A stretch of 64,000 bases of DNA from contig CACKZH010000002.1 of assembly GCA_902604575.1 (NCBI GenBank), forward strand, positions 17,320-81,319. The letters run 5' to 3'. Shown one piece after another: positions 18,641 to 30,571 of this stretch; the stretch's first letter is position 1, and every line of letters begins with the position of its first letter. The notes below the pieces were generated by a model. The model saw only the letters and a list, made by a program, of their open reading frames with translations, ran no database searches and was not told the origin of the DNA. Made by a program: the position numbers and the translations under genes. The DNA comes from an uncultured Pelagibacteraceae bacterium (GTDB lineage: Bacteria; Pseudomonadota; Alphaproteobacteria; Pelagibacterales; Pelagibacteraceae).

Positions 18641-20319
18641 GTTTTTTAAAAATTAATAATTTGAGTGTTGATTATCAAATGAGAAAAGAAACTGTCTATG
18701 CAGCTAAAAATGTAAATATTGAAGTAAACAAAGGTGAAATATTAGGATTAGTTGGAGAGTCAGGGTCTGGAAAAAGTACTGTTGGAAATGCAATAATAAA
18801 TTTAATAGATGAACCAGGTAAAGTTTCAGGTGGATCTGTTATATTAGGTGATCTCAATATTCATGAAAACTCTGAAAATATAGTTAAGTATAGAGGGAAT
18901 AAAATTGGATTGATATTTCAAGATCCACAAACATCCTTGAATCCAATTCTTACAGTTGGTGAGCAACTAATTGAAACAATTCAAACCCATCTTCAATTGA
19001 GTACGGAAGAAGCAAAAAATAAATCTATTAACTTATTAAAAGAAGTTGGAATAAAGGATGCTGAGAAAAGATTTGATAATTATCCTCATCAGTTTTCAGG
19101 AGGAATGAGGCAAAGAGTGGTAATATCTCTTGCATTGTGTTGTGAACCTGAACTACTTATAGCAGATGAACCAACAACCGCTTTAGATGTTTCGATTCAA
19201 TCACAAATTCTTGAATTAATAAAAAGATTAACAAAAGAAAGAAATCTCGCAGTAATTTTAATTACACACGATATGGGTGTCATAGCCGAAACAACTGACC
19301 GTGTTGCAGTAATGAAAAGTGGAGATTTGATTGAAATAGGAATTACTAAAGAGATTTTAACTAATCCACAAAAAAATTATACTAAAAGTTTAGTAAGTTC
19401 CGTTCCTCCAACAAATAAAAAAATTTCAAGATTTGTTAATATAGAAAATGAAAATAAAGAAAATAAATCAAATAATATCAAAATTTTAAATAGATGGCAA
19501 AAAAGAGAAATTAATAGTCAAAATTTAGTTCAGGTAAAAAATCTTAGTAAAAGTTTTGATGATAATTTTTTTACAGAAAATTCTAAAAATTCTATAATGG
19601 CTGTTAATGATGTTTCGTTTGAAATTATAGGGGGAGAAACTTTTGGTCTAGTGGGTGAAAGTGGAAGCGGTAAATCAACGATTGCTAAAATGATTGTAAA
19701 TTTATTTAAACCATCTTCGGGAGATATATTCTTTGATAAAGTTTGTATTACAAAAATCAAAAAAAAATCTGAATTGATGAAATTTAGAAAACAAATACAA
19801 ATGATATTTCAAGATCCTTATTCTTCTTTGAATGGTAGACTTAAAGTTAAAGATATAATTGCAGAACCAATTAAACTTCATAATCCATCTATTTCTAATT
19901 CTGATTTAAATAGTTATATTTTTGATTTATTGGAGTCAGTTGAATTAATTCAAAAATCTGCAGATAGATATCCTCATGAATTTTCTGGTGGGCAAAGACA
20001 AAGAATCTCAATAGCAAGAGCTTTAGCTACACAACCAAGACTTTTAGTTTGTGACGAACCAACTTCTGCCTTAGATGTAAGCATTCAAGCTCAGATTTTA
20101 AATTTATTAAAAGATCTTCAAGAGCAATTAAATTTAACAATTTTATTTATTAGTCACGACTTGCCAGTTGTAAGACAAATGTGCGATAGAATTGGCGTGT
20201 TAAAAGATGGCAAATTATGTGAAGTTTCTAATACAGAAGATTTATTTTTAAAACCTGAACATGAATACACAAAAGAACTCCTTCGTTTGATGCCAAAAAT
20301 TGAATCTATTTATAGTTAA
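18637..20319 (+). CDS. Peptide ABC transporter ATPase, fused DppD-DppF
   Basis: 560 residues holding two complete ABC cassettes in tandem. Walker A GESGSGKST is near 40-48 and again near 344-352. Signature motifs FSGGMRQR and FSGGQRQR, and Walker B LLIADEPTTALD and LLVCDEPTSALD, each occur once per half. Each half has the C-terminal extension typical of oligopeptide ATPases. In many bacteria the two are separate genes, so this is a fusion. It completes the importer begun at 15115 and overlaps the DppC-like gene by 4 nt. Confidence 0.93.
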   Translation: MSFLKINNLSVDYQMRKETVYAAKNVNIEVNKGEILGLVGESGSGKSTVGNAIINLIDEPGKVSGGSVILGDLNIHENSENIVKYRGNKIGLIFQDPQTSLNPILTVGEQLIETIQTHLQLSTEEAKNKSINLLKEVGIKDAEKRFDNYPHQFSGGMRQRVVISLALCCEPELLIADEPTTALDVSIQSQILELIKRLTKERNLAVILITHDMGVIAETTDRVAVMKSGDLIEIGITKEILTNPQKNYTKSLVSSVPPTNKKISRFVNIENENKENKSNNIKILNRWQKREINSQNLVQVKNLSKSFDDNFFTENSKNSIMAVNDVSFEIIGGETFGLVGESGSGKSTIAKMIVNLFKPSSGDIFFDKVCITKIKKKSELMKFRKQIQMIFQDPYSSLNGRLKVKDIIAEPIKLHNPSISNSDLNSYIFDLLESVELIQKSADRYPHEFSGGQRQRISIARALATQPRLLVCDEPTSALDVSIQAQILNLLKDLQEQLNLTILFISHDLPVVRQMCDRIGVLKDGKLCEVSNTEDLFLKPEHEYTKELLRLMPKIESIYS

Positions 20320-20420
20320 TTATTAATAACCCTAAAATGATCTATTAATAAGAATAATTTGACTAATTATTTTGCAATCTCTCTCATAGATTGTATTATA
20401 GATTTTCTAAAATTTTAGTT

Positions 20421-23026
<2,606 letters not shown>

Positions 23027-23031
23027 AAAAA

Positions 23032-23880
23032 ATGGCTACTGGCAGAGATGATTTTGTAATTGCCATCAGGTCAGCTTTTTTAAAAAAAAAAGATAAACAA
23101 AAATTTTCTTTACTAACTTTAATTGTTTTATCAATCTTTGTAATTGTTCTAAGTAATTTTAATTTTAAAGCAATACAATTTGTTAAATTAGGAATTAATG
23201 AAGTAATTTATAGATCATCTCATATTGCTTCAATTCCAGAAAATAAATTAAAAGAAATAACTTCAAAATTCAAATCGCATATGGATTTGTATGAAAGTCA
23301 TCAGAAAGAATTAATTAAAATAGAAAATTCTGACCAACTTAAATTGCAAAATAAGTTTTTAAATGCAGAAAATGAAAAACTTAGAGAGTTACTTGACGAA
23401 AGTATAAATTCACAAGAAATATTTGCCAGAGTTTTAATTGATAAAGACAGCCCATATTTAAAATCAGTAGTATTAAATAAAGGCACAAAAGATAAAGTAA
23501 AAATTGGAATGGCTGTTATTGATGATGTTTATCTAGTTGGCCAAATAATTGAAGTAAATTATACTAATTCAAGGGCATTACTATTGTCTGATCTTAATAG
23601 TAAAATACCATCTGTATTAGAGCCAGATGATATACAAGCTGTAATTTCTGGTACAGGAAGTGATTTTGGAAAAATTGAACATACTCAAGAAGAATTTAGA
23701 GAAGATTTTAAAAATAAAGAAATTTTTGCTTACACCTCAGGTCTTGGTGGTTTATTCAAACCCGGTATACCAATTGGAAAAATTGATAATATATTAGAAG
23801 GAAAAATTAACTTTTTTTCTGATTTTACACAACTCAACTATGTAAAAATAGTTTCCTATAAAATAGGTGGAGAAGAATAA
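23032..23880 (+). CDS. mreC: Rod-shape protein MreC
   Basis: 282 residues. A cytoplasmic N-terminus, one membrane helix (about 25-43, SLLTLIVLSIFVIVLSN), a coiled coil (about 85-125, EKLRELLDES), then the beta-barrel periplasmic domain with GTKDKVKIGMAVID and the late GLGGLFKPGIPIGKI. It links MreB to the elongasome. It overlaps mreD by 1 nt. Confidence 0.92.
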   Translation: MATGRDDFVIAIRSAFLKKKDKQKFSLLTLIVLSIFVIVLSNFNFKAIQFVKLGINEVIYRSSHIASIPENKLKEITSKFKSHMDLYESHQKELIKIENSDQLKLQNKFLNAENEKLRELLDESINSQEIFARVLIDKDSPYLKSVVLNKGTKDKVKIGMAVIDDVYLVGQIIEVNYTNSRALLLSDLNSKIPSVLEPDDIQAVISGTGSDFGKIEHTQEEFREDFKNKEIFAYTSGLGGLFKPGIPIGKIDNILEGKINFFSDFTQLNYVKIVSYKIGGEE

Positions 23881-24398
23881 TGTCATCACTTAATAAAAGT
23901 CCTTTTTTAAAAATATTCTTATCCTACGTGCCATTTATAATGTTATTTTTTTCTGTATTTAATGAATTTGATTTTAATTACTTAAAACTTGATTATTTTT
24001 CTTTCAATTTTGTTCATCTATTAATTTTCTTTTGGACTTTAAGAAATCCTGATCAATTAGGTTATCTAGCAATTTTCTTTTCAGGTATAATTAATGATGT
24101 TGTTATAGGTATACCAATAGGAATTAGTAGTTTTTGTTACCTTATTCTTTGCTCAGTAACAGCTTATATAAGAAATATTACTTTATCCCCAAATTTTATG
24201 AAAGACTGGATATCATTATTATTCACAATTTTATTAATAAATTCAATTCAAGTAATTATTTTGGATTTAGTATTTTTAATTAAAGTTGATTACACTAATT
24301 ATTTAATTAACTCAGGTTTTACTGTTTTATTTTATCCAATATTTTTTTTATTTTTTAATTTTTTAAACGAAAGAATTTCATATCAAACAAATGATTAA
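23880..24398 (+). CDS. mreD: Rod-shape protein MreD
   Basis: 172 residues, about five hydrophobic helices and little else. The small polytopic membrane protein and its position between mreC and the PBP2 gene identify it, because MreD is weakly conserved. PDQLGYLAIFFSGIINDVVIG fits the conserved MreD segment with a charged residue inside a helix. It overlaps the next gene by 8 nt. Confidence 0.85.
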   Translation: MSSLNKSPFLKIFLSYVPFIMLFFSVFNEFDFNYLKLDYFSFNFVHLLIFFWTLRNPDQLGYLAIFFSGIINDVVIGIPIGISSFCYLILCSVTAYIRNITLSPNFMKDWISLLFTILLINSIQVIILDLVFLIKVDYTNYLINSGFTVLFYPIFFLFFNFLNERISYQTND

Positions 24399-26313
24399 AT
24401 CTAATTCAGGAATAAGAAAAACTGATGTAATTAATAGAAGGATGTTCATAATTGGAGCAGCAAAAGTAGTAGTTTTTGTTGGTATCGTTGCTCGTTTATT
24501 TTCTCTTCAAATAAATGAAAATAAAAAATACCTTACTCTTTCTGACAAAAATAGAATTAGAGAATGGAAACTCCCACCTACAAGAGGAAATATAGTTGAT
24601 TATTTTGGAAATGTAATTGCAGGAAATTTAAAAGTTTATCAATTACACATAATTCCAGAGCAAGTTGAGAATTTCAATTACTTATTAGTTAGATTGAAAA
24701 ATCTTTTAAATTTAAGTGACAAAAGAATTGCAAGAATAAATAAATTAAAAACAGAGTTAAAACCTTGGGATAGCATTATTGTTTCTGAAAATTTAAGCTG
24801 GAGTCAATTTGTAAAAATTAATAATTATTTATACGATCTTGTGGGTGTTAAACCCGTAATGACAATCTCCAGAAATTATCCATTTAATGATGTATACACA
24901 CATGTTCTTGGATATGTGAGTCAACCAAATGAACAAGAAATTTTAGAAAATGAAACCATCAAAGCAAGATTTGTACCAGGAATGAAAATTGGAAAACTGG
25001 GCTTAGAGAAAAAACTTGAAAATCATTTAATTGGAACAAATGCTATTCAAAGATATGAAGTTAATGCTTACGGTAAAAGAATTAATCAACTTGAGCATCA
25101 AAAAGGTGAGCAAGGATCAAAAATACGTTTAACTCTAGATACAGAAATACAAAAAGCTTGTGGAGAATTTTTAAATGAAAAAGCAGGGTCTATAAGTGTA
25201 ATGGATATTTACACTGGAGATATAATAGCAATGTATTCATCTCCATCTTATAATCCAAATTCGTTTTTATTCGGAATAAGTCAAGATGAATGGCAACTAA
25301 TTAGAAATAATCCATTAAAACCACTAATAAACAAGACTCTTTCGGGTCTATACTCACCAGGTTCAACAATAAAACCAATCGTTGCTCTTTCAGCTTTAGA
25401 AAACAAAGTAATAGATACAAAGTTTAAAGTTAAATGCACAGGAAAAATAGAATTATATGGACAAACATTTCACTGCTGGAAGGAAAAAGGACATGGTTGG
25501 GTAAGTTTGAAAAATGCAATGAAACAATCATGCGATACATATTTTTATGAGGTTGCTAGGTTACTAGGTGTTGATAGATTAAATATTACAGCTGAAAAGT
25601 TTGGCTTAGGAAAAAAAGTACTTGGTGATTATTTTGATATTGAAAAAAAAGGATTATTTCCAAATACAAAATGGAAAAAAAATAATCTAGGCAAAGGCTG
25701 GGTATTAGGGGAGACCTTAATAACGGGTATTGGTCAAGGCTATACACAAACAACTCCTTTACAACTTTGTATGATGACTGCACAAATTGCAAATGGAGGA
25801 TATGCAATAAAACCAAAAATAGTTGTGGACAGTAATCCAATTTCTTATGAAGGTGCAAAACAATCGATGGAAAGCGGTTTATTATTTGATACCGACTCTG
25901 AGGAATTGTTAGATAAAAAGTTATTTAAAAACCAAAAAAATATTAAGATTGTTCAAGAGGCAATGTTTGCTTCGACCAATGAAAGATTTGGAACTTCTTA
26001 TAAATCAAGAATTGATGACCCTAAATATCAGTTTGCAGGAAAAACAGGAACAGCTCAGGTAAAGAGAATTAGCAAAAGAGAGAGAGAATTAGATTTAGAA
26101 TTAGAGCAAATACCATACAAAGATAGAGATCATGCTTTGTATATCGCTTACGGCCCATATGTTAATCCGAGATATGCGCTTAGTATAATTATAGAGCATG
26201 GTGGTTCGGGAAGTAAGGCAGCTGCACCAATTGCTAAAAAATTATTTAAATTAATCATAGATAGGCATGATTTAAGAAATAAACAATCAAATTTTGAAAG
26301 GATTACTGTTTAA
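24391..26313 (+). CDS. mrdA: Penicillin-binding protein 2 (elongasome transpeptidase)
   Basis: 640 residues. N-terminal membrane helix at about 22-42, dimerisation domain with PTRGNIVDYFGN, then the transpeptidase domain with the catalytic SPGSTIKP (Ser325, Lys328), SCDTYFYEVA and KTGTAQV (Lys551). It cross-links peptidoglycan during rod elongation together with RodA, encoded directly after it (0 nt gap). Confidence 0.95.
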   Translation: MIKSNSGIRKTDVINRRMFIIGAAKVVVFVGIVARLFSLQINENKKYLTLSDKNRIREWKLPPTRGNIVDYFGNVIAGNLKVYQLHIIPEQVENFNYLLVRLKNLLNLSDKRIARINKLKTELKPWDSIIVSENLSWSQFVKINNYLYDLVGVKPVMTISRNYPFNDVYTHVLGYVSQPNEQEILENETIKARFVPGMKIGKLGLEKKLENHLIGTNAIQRYEVNAYGKRINQLEHQKGEQGSKIRLTLDTEIQKACGEFLNEKAGSISVMDIYTGDIIAMYSSPSYNPNSFLFGISQDEWQLIRNNPLKPLINKTLSGLYSPGSTIKPIVALSALENKVIDTKFKVKCTGKIELYGQTFHCWKEKGHGWVSLKNAMKQSCDTYFYEVARLLGVDRLNITAEKFGLGKKVLGDYFDIEKKGLFPNTKWKKNNLGKGWVLGETLITGIGQGYTQTTPLQLCMMTAQIANGGYAIKPKIVVDSNPISYEGAKQSMESGLLFDTDSEELLDKKLFKNQKNIKIVQEAMFASTNERFGTSYKSRIDDPKYQFAGKTGTAQVKRISKRERELDLELEQIPYKDRDHALYIAYGPYVNPRYALSIIIEHGGSGSKAAAPIAKKLFKLIIDRHDLRNKQSNFERITV

Positions 26314-27438
26314 ATGTTTCAGCACGATAGATTGAATAGTGAGATTACATTATTTCAAAAAATAAGAAACTTAGATTATATATTATTGATTTCTGTTATT
26401 CTTCTTTCTGTATTAAGTGTTTTTGTTATGTATTCTACAGATGGCGGTGAAATACTTTTTCATACAAAAAATCATTTTGTAAAACTTGCGATTTTTTTTC
26501 CTTTAATGATTTTTATAGCTTTCTTTAATATAAAACTTTGGCATAACTTTTCTTATATAATCTACCTTATAGTAATACTTTTATTAATTTATGTTTCATT
26601 TTTTGGAATAAAGTCCTCTGGCTCACAAAGATGGATGGATCTTTATTTGTTTGTTTTGCAACCATCAGAGCTAATGAAGGTAGCAATTATAATGTGTTTG
26701 GCAAAATATTTTCATAGATTAAAAATAGAAAATGTTAATTCATTTACCAGTATAACTATTGTGTTGTCGATCATAATAATTCCTATAATTTTCGTTATTT
26801 CTCAACCCGATCTTGGTACTTCAATATTAATTGCTTTAAGTGGATTAATTATTTTGTGGTTAGGAGGCATGAAAATTAAATATTTTATATATTCATTTAT
26901 TACTTTCTTAATTTCCTTGCCATTTATAATCTCATTCCTAAAACCATATCAAAAATTAAGAATATTAACTTTTTTAGATCCAGATAGAGATCCATTGGGT
27001 GCTGGATATCAAATTATACAGTCAAAAATAGCTATTGGTTCTGGTGGCCTTAATGGAAAAGGTTTTTTAAAAGGCACCCAGAGCTATTTAGATTTTTTAC
27101 CTGAAAAACACACAGATTTTATATTTACTTTATTTTCAGAAGAATTTGGTTTTATAGGCTCGGTTGGTCTATTAATATTATACTCAATAATAATTTTTAG
27201 AATTGTAAGAATAGGAGCTATTTCGAGAAGTAATTTTGCTAGACTTTTTTGTTTTGGTTATGCTTTTGCAATATTTATTTATATTGTGGTAAACTTATCT
27301 ATGGTTTTGGGTCTGCTACCTATAGTTGGTTCTCCATTACCAATCATGTCGTATGGAGGTTCTTCAATGTTGGCCACTATGATTGGTTTTGGTATAGTAT
27401 TAAGTGCAAAAATTAATCATAAACAAATTATTGCATAA
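26314..27438 (+). CDS. rodA: Peptidoglycan glycosyltransferase RodA
   Basis: 374 residues, SEDS family, about ten membrane helices. Family segments present are SQRWMDLYLFVLQPSELMKV, SQPDLGTSILIA, the PEKHTDFIFTLFSEEFGF loop containing the catalytic Asp, and PLPIMSYGGSSM. It polymerises lipid II during elongation in complex with PBP2. Last gene of the mre operon; a new promoter lies in its last codons. Confidence 0.96.
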   Translation: MFQHDRLNSEITLFQKIRNLDYILLISVILLSVLSVFVMYSTDGGEILFHTKNHFVKLAIFFPLMIFIAFFNIKLWHNFSYIIYLIVILLLIYVSFFGIKSSGSQRWMDLYLFVLQPSELMKVAIIMCLAKYFHRLKIENVNSFTSITIVLSIIIIPIIFVISQPDLGTSILIALSGLIILWLGGMKIKYFIYSFITFLISLPFIISFLKPYQKLRILTFLDPDRDPLGAGYQIIQSKIAIGSGGLNGKGFLKGTQSYLDFLPEKHTDFIFTLFSEEFGFIGSVGLLILYSIIIFRIVRIGAISRSNFARLFCFGYAFAIFIYIVVNLSMVLGLLPIVGSPLPIMSYGGSSMLATMIGFGIVLSAKINHKQIIA

Positions 27439-27460
27439 TTTGTCACTCTAAAAATATAAT
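27431..27460 (+). promoter_or_regulatory. Putative promoter of the DadA-like gene
   Basis: TTGCAT (27431-27436, over the end of rodA), 18-bp spacer, consensus TATAAT (27455-27460). The start TTG at 27467 is 7 nt from the -10 box and GTG at 27482 is 22 nt away. Confidence 0.45.
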
Positions 27461-27466
27461 ATTTAC

Positions 27467-28723
27467 TTGTATAACAATTTTGTGAATAAAAATCTTAAAG
27501 TAGGAATAGTTGGAGCAGGAATTCAAGGTGTATCTAACGCATTGTTTCTTCAAAAAAAAGGTTTCCATGTAACTATTTTTGATAGAGATAACCCAGGTAG
27601 CCAAGCTGCTTCCTATGGTAATGCAGGTCACTTTTCACCATATGCATCTCTTTCTTTAAACAGAACTGATGTTTTAGCGGATGTCCCGGCTATGTTACTC
27701 AGCTCTACTGGTCCACTAGCTTTAAAATGGAATTACGTTCCTAAAATGATTCCATGGTTTATAAAATTTATAATGAATACTTCTAAAACAAAGATGATGC
27801 ATACTGCTAAAAATATGCATCAAATTTTAGATTTAGCATTACCAGCTTATGATGAATTGTTTGAAGAAATTGATTTGGAAGGCTTAGTTGAAAACAAAGG
27901 TATTCTTTATATTTGGAATGACAAAGATTTAAAAAGTAGAGAATTAGAAATCAGAGTAAGGGAAGAATTAGGAGTAGAACAACAATTGGTAAATAAAGAT
28001 GAGATTCATGATCTTGAACCAAATATAAAACCAATCTACCATGCAGGTGTATTTTATCCTTATGCAAGACATGCAAGAAATCCAAAAAGAATTCTTTTAA
28101 AGTTATTTGATTTATTTTTGGAAAAAGGTGGAAAATTTAACAAAGTTAATATTAATGATATAAGTTTTGATGAAGAAAAACCAGTTTTCAAAACTGAAAC
28201 TCAAAGTCACATTTTTGATAAAGCAATAATTGCTTGTGGTGCTTTTTCAAAAAAATTAACAGACAATCTTGGTGAAAAAATACCTTTAGATACAGAGCGT
28301 GGATATCATGTTCATTTCAAAAATTGCGATCATTTATTAAGCAGACCTGTAATATTTTCTAACCGTGGATTTGGAATTACACCGATGGAACAAGGTTTAA
28401 GAGTTGTTGGAACTGTTGAATTTGGTGGGTTAAACAACCCACTATCTAAATCAAGAGTTAAAAATTTAATAAATAATGCAAAGTATATGCTTGGAGATTT
28501 ACCTGAGCATGAGGATGAGTGGCTAGGATTTAGACCAACTTTACCAGATTTTTTACCTGTTATGGGGCAATCAAAAAATTACAAAAATATTTATTATTGT
28601 TTTGGGCATCATCATTTAGGATGGACTTTAGGTCCAATTTCTGGAAAGATTGTTTCAGGGATGATAGCGAACGAAAATACAAATTTAGATTTAAAACCTT
28701 ATAGTTCGCTTAGATTTAGTTAA
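27467..28723 (+). CDS. FAD-dependent amine/D-amino acid oxidoreductase (DadA-like, DAO family)
   Basis: 418 residues from TTG 27467; GTG at 27482 (VNKNLKVGIVG) gives 413 and is equally possible, since neither has a Shine-Dalgarno. The N-terminal FAD motif GIVGAGIQGVSNALFLQKKG and the C-terminal GWTLGPISGKIVSGM are typical of DAO-family enzymes such as D-amino acid dehydrogenase. It probably oxidises a D-amino acid or related amine and passes electrons to the respiratory chain. The substrate is not evident. Next gene: EamA permease starting directly after its stop. Confidence 0.8.
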   Translation: MYNNFVNKNLKVGIVGAGIQGVSNALFLQKKGFHVTIFDRDNPGSQAASYGNAGHFSPYASLSLNRTDVLADVPAMLLSSTGPLALKWNYVPKMIPWFIKFIMNTSKTKMMHTAKNMHQILDLALPAYDELFEEIDLEGLVENKGILYIWNDKDLKSRELEIRVREELGVEQQLVNKDEIHDLEPNIKPIYHAGVFYPYARHARNPKRILLKLFDLFLEKGGKFNKVNINDISFDEEKPVFKTETQSHIFDKAIIACGAFSKKLTDNLGEKIPLDTERGYHVHFKNCDHLLSRPVIFSNRGFGITPMEQGLRVVGTVEFGGLNNPLSKSRVKNLINNAKYMLGDLPEHEDEWLGFRPTLPDFLPVMGQSKNYKNIYYCFGHHHLGWTLGPISGKIVSGMIANENTNLDLKPYSSLRFS

Positions 28724-29626
28724 GTGACCAAAAATAATAATTTCTTAGCTTATGTTTATCTATTTTTAACCGTTACTTTCTGGGCAGGTAATTTTGTAGT
28801 AGGTAAACTAGCTAGTTTTTACGAAGTCCCACCTTTTTCATTAAATTTTTATAGATGGTTTTTTGCCTGGCTAATTTTAGCACCCTTTACAATTCCTGAA
28901 ATATTAGAAAAAAGAAACTATATAATTAAAAACTATAAGCTTTTCATTGTTTTGGGAGTTACTAGTATTACGGTATTTAATTCAATTGTTTATTATTCAT
29001 TAAATTTTACTCAGGTGATAAGTGGAGTTTTAATGATTTCAACGATACCTGTGATGATTATGTTGTTTTCTTCAATTTTAAAAATTGAAAAGACAAATAT
29101 TTTTCAAATTATAGGGGTAGTGTTTTCTTTTGCTGGTGTAATTGTGATTATTACAAAAGCTAATTTAGAAATATTAAAAAATTTAGATTTCAATAAAGGT
29201 GATATTACAATGGTGATAGCAATGTTTTCATGGGCATTATATTCTACATTATTAAAAGGTAAAAAATACGAGTTAACCCAAATTTCATTACTTCAAGTAG
29301 TAATTACTTTTGGTTTAATATTTTTGATACCAGTTTATTTTATTGAATATCAAATTGGCTTTAGGATTAATTTAGAATTACCTTTTATTTTAATTTTATC
29401 TTACGTGGTTTTGTTTCCAGGTTTGGCATCTTTTCTATTATGGATAAAAGGAATATCTATGATTGGTGCTAATCGTTCTGGTGTTTTTTTACACCTAATG
29501 CCAATTTTGAGCGCAATAATGGCGATGATTTTTTTTAGTGAAAAATTTATGTTTTATCATATTTTAGGCGCTTGTTTTATAATTACAGGAATTTTGTTAT
29601 CAAATAAGAAAGTTAAAAATGCTTAA
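28724..29626 (+). CDS. EamA/DMT-family permease
   Basis: 300 residues from GTG 28724, immediately after the preceding TAA. Ten hydrophobic helices in two EamA repeats (about 8-140 and 155-295), with the early VTFWAGNFVVGKLA and PPFSLNFYRWFFAW typical of the family. Drug/metabolite-superfamily carriers move amino acids and other small metabolites. It is sandwiched between an amine oxidase and a hydroxyacid dehydrogenase gene, which suggests a related substrate. Overlaps the next gene by 8 nt. Confidence 0.85.
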   Translation: MTKNNNFLAYVYLFLTVTFWAGNFVVGKLASFYEVPPFSLNFYRWFFAWLILAPFTIPEILEKRNYIIKNYKLFIVLGVTSITVFNSIVYYSLNFTQVISGVLMISTIPVMIMLFSSILKIEKTNIFQIIGVVFSFAGVIVIITKANLEILKNLDFNKGDITMVIAMFSWALYSTLLKGKKYELTQISLLQVVITFGLIFLIPVYFIEYQIGFRINLELPFILILSYVVLFPGLASFLLWIKGISMIGANRSGVFLHLMPILSAIMAMIFFSEKFMFYHILGACFIITGILLSNKKVKNA

Positions 29627-30569
29627 AGTTGCTATATTAGATGATTACCAAAACGTTGCCCAACAGTTTGTAGACTTAGAAAAACTATCTGGGAAATACG
29701 AATTTAAAATCTTCAGCGAACCCTTTCTAGATGAAGCAGATGCAATTGAACAATTATCTGATTTTGGGGCCTTATTAATTATGAGAGAGAGAACACCAAT
29801 TACAAAAAATTTAATTGATAATCTAAATAGTTTAAAATTTGTAATCACAAGTGGATTACGAAACAAATCTATTGATTTAGAGGCTGCTAAGAAAAGAAAA
29901 ATTATAGTTTGTGGAACAGATATAAATTTAAATCCAACACCCGAATTAACTTGGACATTAATTCTTGGTTTAGCTAGAAATTTGAAAGAAGAGCTTGATA
30001 ATATGTACCAAGGGTATTGGCAAACTACAATTGGAGTGGAATTGAAAGGAAAAATCTTAGGTTTGATTGGTCTAGGTAGAGTAGGTACAGAAGTTGCAAA
30101 AATTGGAAAAGCATTTGGAATGCAAGTAATGGCCTGGAGTGAAAACTTGAGCTTAGACAAGTGCAAAGAGTTAGATGTGCTCCCTTGTAGCAAAGATGAC
30201 TTAATTATAAATTCTGATGTACTTTCAATTCATGTTCATGGAGGTGAAAGATACAAAGATTGTATTACCATAAAAGAATTTGATAAAATGAAAAAAACAG
30301 CTTTTTTGATTAATACTTCTCGTGGACCCATTGTTAATGAAGATGACTTAATTATTGCTTTATCAACCAATGTAATTGCAGGTGCGGGAATTGATGTATA
30401 TGAAAAAGAGCCTTTACCAGAAAATAATAAGCTTAGATTTTTACCAAATGCACTACTTACACCGCATATTGGTTATGTAACAGCTGAAAATTATAGTATT
30501 TTTTATAATCAAATGATTGAAGGGTTAGAGGCTTGTGTTAATGGAAAGCCTATCAGAGTTCTAGAGTAA
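29619..30569 (+). CDS. D-2-hydroxyacid dehydrogenase family protein
   Basis: 316 residues. The NAD-binding motif GLIGLGRVGTEVAKIGKAFG is near 147-166. Catalytic Arg is in NTSRGPIVNE, Glu in YEKEPLPEN and His in TPHIGYVT, so the full triad is present. It interconverts D-2-hydroxy acids and 2-oxo acids; the specific substrate is unknown. In context the 2-oxo acid released by the DadA-like enzyme could be its substrate (inference). Confidence 0.88.
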   Translation: MLKVAILDDYQNVAQQFVDLEKLSGKYEFKIFSEPFLDEADAIEQLSDFGALLIMRERTPITKNLIDNLNSLKFVITSGLRNKSIDLEAAKKRKIIVCGTDINLNPTPELTWTLILGLARNLKEELDNMYQGYWQTTIGVELKGKILGLIGLGRVGTEVAKIGKAFGMQVMAWSENLSLDKCKELDVLPCSKDDLIINSDVLSIHVHGGERYKDCITIKEFDKMKKTAFLINTSRGPIVNEDDLIIALSTNVIAGAGIDVYEKEPLPENNKLRFLPNALLTPHIGYVTAENYSIFYNQMIEGLEACVNGKPIRVLE

Positions 30570-30571
30570 CC

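Noticed and set aside
29645-30193. 182-codon open frame on the minus strand
   Set aside because: It lies fully antisense to a well-supported D-2-hydroxyacid dehydrogenase gene, and its composition is that of a shadow frame with no domain or start signal.
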